The position numbers and the translations under genes were made by a program. A stretch of 64,000 nucleotides of DNA from Spirosoma endbachense (GTDB taxonomy: Bacteria > Bacteroidota > Bacteroidia > Cytophagales > Spirosomataceae), in contig NZ_CP045997.1 of NCBI RefSeq assembly GCF_010233585.1, positions 3,497,779 to 3,561,778 on the forward strand, given 5' to 3'. Positions 1 through 7,088 of this stretch are shown in pieces. The notes beneath the pieces are model-generated. The model did not search any database. It was not told the DNA's origin and saw nothing but the letters and a program-made list of their open reading frames with translations. Each line of letters begins with the position of its first letter. The first letter of the stretch is position 1.

Positions 1-508
1 TTCCGAAATAGACCCCAATATCTTCTCTCCTGTGATCTGGATGCATCTCCGCAAGTCCGATCGTGTCGCCGTAAACGCCATGCCGGCTTGGAGGGCTATA
101 CCGAAATGGTATTTCAGCTTGCTCGCGCTGTAGGGCCAGATTGTAGATTCGCTGCTCAAATTTGGCAAATAAAGGCTCATAAGCATCCCCCTGAAAGTAG
201 ACTTCAGTAACGGGCCGGAGTAAATGGTGGGCAATAGCTGGCTGTTCCAGCAAACACTCCAATGCCTTATTCGTGTGTTTAAAGAAGTTATAAAGGGCAC
301 CGTTCTCAATGAACTCCTCAAGACTAGTCTCGTTGTTCAGATTTTGGGCAGCTGATAAACCTGAATTATCTTCTATCCAATCGCGCAGAAACTGCTTTAC
401 TGACTCATCAAAGGCAAAGTTGGCATCAATCGCCAGCTCTTTGGCACACCCTATTTTATTAAGCGTTTTGCAAACCACCGGATCTGTGACCCGAACAATT
501 TTTTCCAT
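1..508 (-). CDS. Unrecognised protein, 3' end cut by window edge
   Basis: An open frame runs on the minus strand from an ATG at 508-506 to the left edge without a stop, giving at least 169 residues beginning MEKIVRVTDPVVCKTLNKIG. The sequence reads like a soluble protein: no signal peptide or membrane segment, many acidic and aromatic residues, and no motif I recognise. It points away from the large fusion gene to its right and is separated from it by about 395 bases. Because the C-terminus is missing, the family could be obvious in the full gene. The frame is convincing as coding; the function is unknown. Confidence 0.7.
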   Translation of the reverse strand, partial: MEKIVRVTDPVVCKTLNKIGCAKELAIDANFAFDESVKQFLRDWIEDNSGLSAAQNLNNETSLEEFIENGALYNFFKHTNKALECLLEQPAIAHHLLRPVTEVYFQGDAYEPLFAKFEQRIYNLALQREQAEIPFRYSPPSRHGVYGDTIGLAEMHPDHRREDIGVYFG

Positions 509-837
509 AGATGAAACTACGTGATACTATAAGTGCGCCAGGCTGCTTTTCGTAAGCAGTCAAAATAAGAAATTCAGGATTTGTTGGGGGGCAAACTAAA
601 CAGCTTTTCAACGTGCCTTGCGGAGCGTTTCCAGCCTTATAAATCGTTTTCATCAGGGCGATTTATAAGGGCACAAGTTACTTAATTTTTGCGGTAAAAA
701 GTAAACATTTACCTGATCAAATTTTGCTTAACCAGTAGGGCAATAATTTTCATATATTGAGCAGACTGCCACAGCTCAAAAACATCACTGAATACACGAA
801 TCGGTGGCTCTAGCTGGACACACTAGCGTATAAAAAA
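509..837. other. Intergenic stretch, no gene seen
   Basis: No convincing coding frame is present. Short frames on both strands lack protein-like composition. The region should hold the promoter of the leftward gene starting at 508 and, at its right end, the terminator of the fusion gene. No clear TAnnTTTG box was found. Confidence 0.5.
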
Positions 838-863
838 ACACGACCCGCCAGAGCGGGCCGTGT
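838..863 (-). terminator. Rho-independent terminator of the ThuA fusion gene
   Basis: Arms 838-848 and 853-863 form an 11-pair GC-rich stem with one mismatch and a four-base loop. An A-run at 832-838 on the plus strand gives the U-tract in minus-strand RNA. It lies about 40 bases past the stop of the 904-4326 gene. Confidence 0.8.
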
Positions 864-903
864 ACAAAACAGGTTGTAATGTCCTTTTTTAAACAGATTG
901 TAG

Positions 904-3900
904 TTACATTCCCTGGGTAGAGAATTGTACTTTATCTACGGCAAACAACGATTTCTGTTTAGCATCAGGGTTTACAAAAATCAGGTACAATTTGTGAACG
1001 CCCTGAACCGGTTGACGGAATGGCAAACTCACGGGCCCCATTGTTCCCTGTTTTACATCGGCTTCTCCCAATAACGTGCCAGTAGGAGAATCCAGCCGTG
1101 CTTCCAGTTTTCCACCGACAACTTGCTCATTCGAAGCAAATACGGTTGGGGTAAGTCCCTGAATACCGGTCAAATCAACATCGTTAAACGCCAGAAAGCT
1201 TCCCGATTGCGTACCGATGGCAGCTGGGCCTATCTTTGGAATGTCGTACTCAAAGATATTCTGTTTTACATCGGCCGAAACCGCTTTCACCAGGGGCGAC
1301 CGCAGAGCCAGTGTTGTTGAACCCGTGTTTGGACCAATGTCGCCATTGCCCCGGTCGGTATAGCTGGCCGTAAGTACGTAGGAGCCATCTTTTTTCTGCT
1401 GAGCAGGCACGTAATCGCCCGCGAGTGGCTGCCGGTTAGCAGGCTTCTCATTTGCCAGCGACAGAATATAACGAACCATATCGGTGGCTTCGCTTTCTTT
1501 CAACTGTGGGTGCGCGCTCATTGATTGCTCACCCCACACACCGCCACCGCCACTGATGATTTTGCGGGCCAGTTTTCCTTCGACCTGAAAACCACCTTTG
1601 TATTTTTTGGCAACGTCGATATACGCAGGTCCGATTGATTTTTTATCGATCGAATGGCAGGCTTTACAATCGCTCAGTTCAAGTAAACGCTTTCCGGTAG
1701 CTGAACCCGTGTTGGCCTGATGCCCCTGAGCCAGCATTGTTTTATCAAAGCCTTCGAGGTAATCGATCGTTACCGTAACGTCTTCAGGGCTGATTCCCTT
1801 CTGAAGGGAACCATCTTCCTTGTCAACAACCTTTACCGCGTATTTGACGGGTTTATTTGGGAAATAGAAGGTTCTGTTCCCAGCAACAGCGACCTCAACT
1901 TTGGGTTCATCGTTGCCCACTTTAATATCCATTGCTTTTGTAGCCGAGTTTCCGGCAGCATCAGTAACCTTCAACATGGCGGTATAAGTGCCGGGCTTAC
2001 TGAAGGTCACGGTCGGGTTCGCGGTTGCCTGCCTGGGCAATCCATTCCCAAACGACCATTCGTATTTGAGCGCATCATTGTCGTAATCCATCGACCCTTT
2101 CGAATCGAACTTCACAACCAGCGGAGCCGCCCCAACCAGTTTGTTCGCACTGGCCATAGCAACTGGTTTGCGATTACCAGCATTATAGGTAATGCGTGAT
2201 AAGCGTGCATCAGCATTGGCGGCAAACCACTGCTGACCGTATTCGAGCGTGTAAAGCGATCCATCGTTAGCAAACTGCATATCGATCACATGCGAGAATT
2301 TCGTGCTGGGCAAAAAACGCTCCATCTGCACAAAATCGCCGTTTTCTTTCATCGTGACGGGGTGAATCCAGTCTCGCATCCAGTCGTAGGCAAAGAATTT
2401 TCCGTTATAGGCACGCGGAAATTTAACGGGTGTTTCCGGATAGTCGTCGTAATAGTAGACAGGGCCACCCATAGCGTTACGGCCACCCTTCCCGACGATC
2501 TCACCAAATTCCGGCGAATCAGCATAGGGGTAGTAGATAAATGCTTTTTGAGCCGGCGGCAACTCGCGCAGACCAGTGTTGTTGGGCGAATCGTTTATGG
2601 GCTTCTGTGGATCGAAAAGAGGCCCTACGGTGCTGTCGGCAAAGGTACGTGTGTGGTAAGGGCGGTTGTCGGCAACAAATAAAGGCCAGCCGAAGTACCC
2701 CGCCTTTCGGGCCTGATTGATTTCGTCGTGACCACGAGGACCGTACTTTTCGCTGTTGTTACCAGCATCTGGGCCAACTTCACCCCAGTACAGAAAACCC
2801 GTCCGCTGATCGACCGAAATACGGTACGGGTTGCGGTTGCCCATGACGTAGATTTCGGGGCGAGCCTTGGGGTTTCCTTTCGGGAATAAGTTACCTTCAG
2901 GAATGGTGTAAGTGCCATCTGCTTCGGGGTGTATCCGCATGATTTTACCCCGCAGATCATTGGTATTACTCGACGTCAGACGAGCATCCCAACCGCTACG
3001 ACCTGGCCGTTCATCAATGGGAGCGTATCCGTCGGAGTTAAAAGGGTTCGTGTCGTCTCCCGCCGACAGATAGAGGTTACCCTTCCGGTCCCAGGCAATC
3101 GAGCCACCCGTATGGCAGCAGCCGTCGCGTTTTACCGGAATGGTCAGTAATACTTTCTCCGTATTCAGCAGTAGTGTGTCTTTAACATCATCGTAAACAA
3201 AGCGCGACAGGTGCTGGGCCGTATCGGCAACCGAATTTCCGGTCAACGGAGAATAGTAAGCATATACCCACTTGTTCTGTTTGTAATTCGGATCGATGTT
3301 TAAACCCATCAAGCCGTATTCGAACTTGGTAAATACCGGAAAGTTGGCAACTACTTTAACCGATTTTTTCTGAGGGTCCCAGAGTTTAAGAGCGCCTTTG
3401 CGTTCGGCAAAAAGCACCTTACCGTTGTCAAGCACGACCAGCTCAGTTGGTTCATCGAGATTGGCCGTCAGTACCTGCCGTTCGAAACGGTTTTCTTCGG
3501 GATAAGGCTGTGTTTTTGCCTGACCGAATTTGAGGCTGGTGGCCATTACCGATTTGATACCACCCAGAATGTGCTGCAAAAATAGCGGATCACTATAGGA
3601 TTCATCCGTATGCCCACCACCCGTGTAGAACGCTTTACCGCCGTCGAAATCGTGGTGCCAGATAAATGGGTGATTATCGCCATTTTTACCGCCTTCGTAG
3701 GTTTTTTCATCCAGCTTACCCAGTACTTTCAAATCAGGCTGAATATTCTTGTAGCTATACCACTCATCCCACCGTTTCCAGCGGTCGGGTAGCATTTTCG
3801 TTGATGGGTGATTTTTGTCTATAATCTCAATTTCGGCGTTTTGCTGTTTAGGATGGCTCAGGAAATAAGCCCCAGCCAACTGATTATACCACGGCCAGTC

Positions 3901-4326
3901 GTATTCTGTATCGGCGGCTGCGTGAATACCGACGTACCCTCCGCCTGCCTGAATGTATCGCTGAAAGGCCGCCTGTTGGGCATCATCGAGTACGTTACCC
4001 GTCGTGCTAAGCCAAATGACGGCACTGTATTGCTTCAGATTCGCTTCATTGATTTTGCTGGCGTCTTCGGTCGTGTCGACAGCAAATCCGTTTTCCTGAC
4101 CAAGTTTCATAATAGCTACCTTACCGACCGGAATCGATGCGTGACGGTAGCCTTTTGTTTTCGAGAAAACCAGCACCCGGTTAAGGGCAACAGGTGCCTG
4201 AGCCGAAGTCGTTGCTGGTTTGGTGGCTATGTTGCGCTTAGCTGTCGTTTGCGCCATACCAGGCACAGAAGCAGCCAGCACGCCCGCCAGCAACATCGCG
4301 CGGGAGGGGAGCCGGAAGTTTTTCAT
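904..4326 (-). CDS. Exported ThuA / PQQ-type sugar dehydrogenase / PKD / cytochrome c / CBM6-like fusion
   Basis: A 1140-residue multidomain protein starting with a Sec signal peptide that ends near SVPGMAQ. Domains in order: a ThuA-like (trehalose-utilisation, glutamine-amidotransferase-fold) domain at about 45-260 with GGGYVGIHAAADTEYDW; a glucose/sorbosone dehydrogenase six-blade propeller at about 275-705; a PKD domain at about 715-805; a cytochrome c domain with haem motif CKACH at 887-891 and a likely Met ligand in GEQSMSAHPQL; and a C-terminal beta-sandwich resembling CBM6. The domains are consistent with oxidation of a sugar-like substrate in the periplasm with electrons passed to the attached haem. 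The substrate is not readable. It has its own terminator and appears monocistronic. Domain calls are strong; the physiological reaction is inferred. Confidence 0.92.
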   Translation of the reverse strand: MKNFRLPSRAMLLAGVLAASVPGMAQTTAKRNIATKPATTSAQAPVALNRVLVFSKTKGYRHASIPVGKVAIMKLGQENGFAVDTTEDASKINEANLKQYSAVIWLSTTGNVLDDAQQAAFQRYIQAGGGYVGIHAAADTEYDWPWYNQLAGAYFLSHPKQQNAEIEIIDKNHPSTKMLPDRWKRWDEWYSYKNIQPDLKVLGKLDEKTYEGGKNGDNHPFIWHHDFDGGKAFYTGGGHTDESYSDPLFLQHILGGIKSVMATSLKFGQAKTQPYPEENRFERQVLTANLDEPTELVVLDNGKVLFAERKGALKLWDPQKKSVKVVANFPVFTKFEYGLMGLNIDPNYKQNKWVYAYYSPLTGNSVADTAQHLSRFVYDDVKDTLLLNTEKVLLTIPVKRDGCCHTGGSIAWDRKGNLYLSAGDDTNPFNSDGYAPIDERPGRSGWDARLTSSNTNDLRGKIMRIHPEADGTYTIPEGNLFPKGNPKARPEIYVMGNRNPYRISVDQRTGFLYWGEVGPDAGNNSEKYGPRGHDEINQARKAGYFGWPLFVADNRPYHTRTFADSTVGPLFDPQKPINDSPNNTGLRELPPAQKAFIYYPYADSPEFGEIVGKGGRNAMGGPVYYYDDYPETPVKFPRAYNGKFFAYDWMRDWIHPVTMKENGDFVQMERFLPSTKFSHVIDMQFANDGSLYTLEYGQQWFAANADARLSRITYNAGNRKPVAMASANKLVGAAPLVVKFDSKGSMDYDNDALKYEWSFGNGLPRQATANPTVTFSKPGTYTAMLKVTDAAGNSATKAMDIKVGNDEPKVEVAVAGNRTFYFPNKPVKYAVKVVDKEDGSLQKGISPEDVTVTIDYLEGFDKTMLAQGHQANTGSATGKRLLELSDCKACHSIDKKSIGPAYIDVAKKYKGGFQVEGKLARKIISGGGGVWGEQSMSAHPQLKESEATDMVRYILSLANEKPANRQPLAGDYVPAQQKKDGSYVLTASYTDRGNGDIGPNTGSTTLALRSPLVKAVSADVKQNIFEYDIPKIGPAAIGTQSGSFLAFNDVDLTGIQGLTPTVFASNEQVVGGKLEARLDSPTGTLLGEADVKQGTMGPVSLPFRQPVQGVHKLYLIFVNPDAKQKSLFAVDKVQFSTQGM

Positions 4327-4490
4327 AGAGATTCGGGATTTTTGCAGATTGGTTAGGTAAAAACAGCCTGAAAGAAAATCAAAGGTTAACTTATTCGATT
4401 ATTCGATTGTCTTTTAGTAAGAAGCAAAAGTAACGAAAAACCTAACGCTATAGTAGATATCTCCGCTCGAATTAACCGATCAGTGAACCG

Positions 4491-5267
4491 TTAATCAACC
4501 TTTTTAAATACGGCTATTGGCTTGCCCTGTTGTAGTAAAATCAGCTTCCCTTCACCAACCTGATACGCCAAGGGGAGCAACAGACTGGTCAGGAGTTTTG
4601 CCTCGATCGTATTCACGTCACCAGCACAGGCCATTTTGGTTGTTGCCAACGGCCCGAACCGAATCAGCCGACTATCGGCCCGTACGCTCCCATTCAGCCG
4701 ATTGCAGCCCGTTGTGCCCGTTACGCACCCTTCGGTGAGCGAAATTTCCAGGCGGGGAGCCTCGCTTTTCGAGCTATTCGTTGTAATGCGTTGACCCTGC
4801 AAGTCCGTCAGCACCCAAATGTCCTGTAGGAGTGCGACTCGACGCAGGGAAACACCACACCCCAAATAATTTTTACCCCGTAGATCGACTTCAACGCGAT
4901 AATCGAACCGTTGACCCGATAGTTTATCGACACAGCTATCGAGCGCGAATAGTACTTTAAGGCGCCCTGACTCAACGGGCGCATCAAAACGAAAGGAACC
5001 ATCTGAATCAGCCTGGCGCTCCGGTACTGGTATGTTCAGGCTATCGCCAGCCATCGATTTAAACCGCAGCGTATTTTTCGAGGAGTTAATGGTCAATGAC
5101 CAGGAAGGCTCGTTGCCTACGGCCAGAAGTTCGTCGCCTGCCTTCAGGTGCGTGGTATAATCAGCTATTTCGGACTGATTCGTTGGCGTAAACATAGCGG
5201 CCAACTGTTTGGAAGGACGGCGGCAGGATGCGAAAAGGAGTAAAACGCTGAGCAGAATGAGTCGCAT
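4491..5267 (-). CDS. META-domain lipoprotein
   Basis: A 258-residue predicted lipoprotein whose signal ends in the lipobox LLFASC (Cys15). The N-terminal half contains GNEPSWSLTI, the opening of a small domain often found in envelope stress and lipoprotein-like proteins. The C-terminal half, from about residue 148, matches the META/HslJ fold: IWVLTDLQG, then GTTGCNRLNGS and GPLATTKMAC, with the paired cysteines usual for this family. META proteins such as HslJ are linked to stress or drug tolerance, but no enzymatic role is established. Gaps of 164 and 130 bases separate it from its neighbours, so it is probably transcribed alone. The family call is firm and the role is open. Confidence 0.88.
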   Translation of the reverse strand: MRLILLSVLLLFASCRRPSKQLAAMFTPTNQSEIADYTTHLKAGDELLAVGNEPSWSLTINSSKNTLRFKSMAGDSLNIPVPERQADSDGSFRFDAPVESGRLKVLFALDSCVDKLSGQRFDYRVEVDLRGKNYLGCGVSLRRVALLQDIWVLTDLQGQRITTNSSKSEAPRLEISLTEGCVTGTTGCNRLNGSVRADSRLIRFGPLATTKMACAGDVNTIEAKLLTSLLLPLAYQVGEGKLILLQQGKPIAVFKKVD

Positions 5268-5397
5268 GGCAAATGGGTATAAGAGCCTTATCAGCAGAAC
5301 AATCTTAAGAGCAGATTCCTTTTAAACCCTGGCTTTTCCAATCGAATGGCCACATGAAATCAGTCGGCCAAACTCAAGCTCAACCCAGCTATACTGG

Positions 5398-5970
5398 TTA
5401 CTCTGATCGGGTATTTAAAAATTCATTCGTGAAGTGTTCTTTATGCCTGGGTTTTGCAAATTTTCCGGCGTTATAAGTACTCGAATTACCCCTTGGAATC
5501 GATAAGGATGTCCAGTTATCGTCACAAACCATTTTACCAATAAAAACGATCTGGCCAATGTGATACGGATAATGAGCCAGTTGTCTATTAATGGCTTCCG
5601 TTACGGTATGGCCCATATTCCGAATATAGATTTCCTTTTCCAGATCCTCATTTGTTAGGGAACCAATCGCATTCAGCAGGCAGTCCCAGCCCTGATTCCA
5701 CTTGGTCAGCAGTTCTTCTCTCGTCGCAATATCGTTATCAAACTCGGCCTCCCGGTCCCGCCACTCTTTCTCGCCATCCGTTGTCAGAAAATCGGTCCAC
5801 CGGGAGAGCATATTGCCCCAAAGGTGTTTGACAATGGTAGCAATGCTATTGCTGGCCTCGTTATATTGCCAGAACAGCTGTTCGTCCGAAACCTGAGAAA
5901 ATGTCTTTTCGCCGAGCAGTTTATAATACTCAAACTGTTTTCGTGCACTTTCAAGATAGTCCGAAGTCAT
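5398..5970 (-). CDS. DUF1572 / DinB-like four-helix protein
   Basis: A 190-residue soluble protein matching the DUF1572 branch of the DinB/YfiT four-helix-bundle superfamily. Visible marks are the helix-1 pattern SARKQFEYYKLLGEKTFSQV, the metal-ligand-type histidine in IVKHLWGNMLSRW, and the second histidine cluster in RQLAHYPYHIGQIVFIGK. Family members bind a divalent metal through such histidines and many act as thiol-dependent transferases. The substrate of this one cannot be read. The palindromic element at 5995-6089 sits only 25 bases upstream of its start codon and so is likely within or next to its promoter or leader. Confidence 0.88.
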   Translation of the reverse strand: MTSDYLESARKQFEYYKLLGEKTFSQVSDEQLFWQYNEASNSIATIVKHLWGNMLSRWTDFLTTDGEKEWRDREAEFDNDIATREELLTKWNQGWDCLLNAIGSLTNEDLEKEIYIRNMGHTVTEAINRQLAHYPYHIGQIVFIGKMVCDDNWTSLSIPRGNSSTYNAGKFAKPRHKEHFTNEFLNTRSE

Positions 5971-5994
5971 TGTTTTGCTATTTGTTTAAGACAT

Positions 5995-6089
5995 TAGGAC
6001 TTTCGCTTCGAGCTGTGCCACCGCACGGCGGACCGTGGTTACTACTGATGGATAAACTAACCGTGGCACGGCTCGAAGCGAAAGTCCTA
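5995..6089. repeat. Palindromic intergenic element, copy A
   Basis: Arms 5995-6021 and 6063-6089 are 27-base inverted repeats with one mismatch, which is a U-G pair in plus-strand RNA. The arm begins AGGACTTTCGCTTCGAGC after one T. The 41-base middle includes the end of a 26-base core, 6015-6040, found identically in copies C (reverse complement) and D. No coding frame is present. It lies between two leftward genes, 25 bases from the start of the DinB-like gene. Confidence 0.85.
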
Positions 6090-6115
6090 GAGATATATAA
6101 CAACAAACTTTCAAA

Positions 6116-6180
6116 AACGGGATGTCTGCTGTAGCCTGATCGGAGCAGTGTCCAGGCCCGACTCCAGCAAACATCCCGTT
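6116..6180 (-). terminator. Hairpin terminator of the lysine-rich protein gene
   Basis: Arms 6116-6131 and 6165-6180 are 16-base inverted repeats with one mismatch (AACGGGATGTCTGCTG against its partner). A plus-strand A-run at 6113-6117 supplies the U-tract on the minus strand. The stop codon of the upstream gene is at 6185. Confidence 0.7.
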
Positions 6181-6184
6181 CCGG

Positions 6185-6877
6185 TTAGTTTTTCACACTG
6201 CTCAGGTAAGTCTTGTTACCGTTCTTATTAATGTAGTATTTGCCTCCTCTTGGGCCAATGTAAACTGTTGACCCGTCTGGCCCTTTCGTGGCTTTGTCGA
6301 CGGGAGCTTTGTAGTCGGCAGGAGTCGCTTTTTCTTCTTTTGGCAACTTTGCGACCTTTTCATCGGCATTTTTCTTCGCCGACTTGCTCATTTTATCGTC
6401 TTTCAGTCCAGCAACCTCATCGGCCTTTTTCGATGCTTTAGCCGTTGCGTTATCAGTTGTAGCGGCTCCATCCGCAGCGACCTTTTTAGCGGCTTTGGCT
6501 GCTCTGGCTTTTGCCATCCGATCCTCTACAGCTGCTTGTTTAGTGGCATCAGTCGATGCTGATTTCTTTTCCTCTTTAGCCGCTTTCTTCTCGGCTTTCT
6601 TTGCTTTTTTAGCCGCTTTATCAGCGTCGGTCATGGTAGCCTCTTTAGCGGCTTTCTTTTCTGCTTTTGCCGCTTTTTTTGCTGCCTTTTCATCGTCGGT
6701 CATGGTTGCTTCCTTGGCTGCTTTCTTCTCAGCTTTGGCAGCTTTCTTAGCCGCTTTATCAGCGTCATTTAGCTCTTTCTTAGCCTTATTTTTACCCGGC
6801 TTTTCGTCCTGAGCCACACCGTTAAAAGCGACTAAAAGGCTGAGTACAAGGCTCAGCATAACGAACGTCTTTTTCAT
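6185..6877 (-). CDS. Exported Lys/Ala-repeat protein with PBCV-type basic adaptor tail
   Basis: A 230-residue protein with a clean Sec signal peptide (MKKTFVMLSLVLSLLVAFNG, then VAQ). The middle, about residues 30-110, is a low-complexity run of KAAKKAAKAEKKAAKE units separated by TMTDDE or TMTDADK and should be highly basic and helical. The last 35 residues carry STVYIGPRGGKYYINKNGNK, which matches the small PBCV-specific basic adaptor domain seen in chlorella viruses and many Bacteroidota proteins. Function is unknown; a basic helix outside the inner membrane could bind DNA, polysaccharide or the cell wall. Repeat number may vary between strains. A hairpin terminator follows the stop. Confidence 0.8.
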   Translation of the reverse strand: MKKTFVMLSLVLSLLVAFNGVAQDEKPGKNKAKKELNDADKAAKKAAKAEKKAAKEATMTDDEKAAKKAAKAEKKAAKEATMTDADKAAKKAKKAEKKAAKEEKKSASTDATKQAAVEDRMAKARAAKAAKKVAADGAATTDNATAKASKKADEVAGLKDDKMSKSAKKNADEKVAKLPKEEKATPADYKAPVDKATKGPDGSTVYIGPRGGKYYINKNGNKTYLSSVKN

Positions 6878-6983
6878 AATGACTAATTAGAATTTGTTAG
6901 AAAAACACTGGATTAAGGGTATTGCGACGGAAAGATGAGCATAAAATCACCATTCTGGTTACGCAAACCACTTAAATTTTTCT

Positions 6984-6991
6984 TAAATTTG
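6984..6991 (+). promoter_or_regulatory. Candidate -7 promoter box for recQ
   Basis: TAAATTTG fits the Bacteroidota -7 consensus TAnnTTTG and lies 98 bases before the recQ start codon. No good -33 TTTG element stands at the expected distance, so this is tentative. Confidence 0.3.
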
Positions 6992-7088
6992 ACAGAAAGA
7001 CTAAAGCCTGTTAGCCATTGGATAATAGCGCTTTGTATTTACTGTTGAACGTCGTTTTATCCGACGAACTACGTATAGAATTCATTCC

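Noticed and set aside
3808-4356. 182-codon plus-strand frame over the start of the ThuA fusion
   Set aside because: Antisense to a domain with clear ThuA motifs; no protein family character.
5995-6089. Palindromic elements as insertion sequences
   Set aside because: They are under 100 bases, encode nothing and show no target-site duplication that I could identify; they are better treated as non-coding repeats.
6384-6812. 142-codon Ala/Phe/Leu-rich frame, possibly a membrane protein
   Set aside because: It is the reverse complement of the Lys/Ala repeat, which automatically yields Phe, Leu and Ala-rich sequence.
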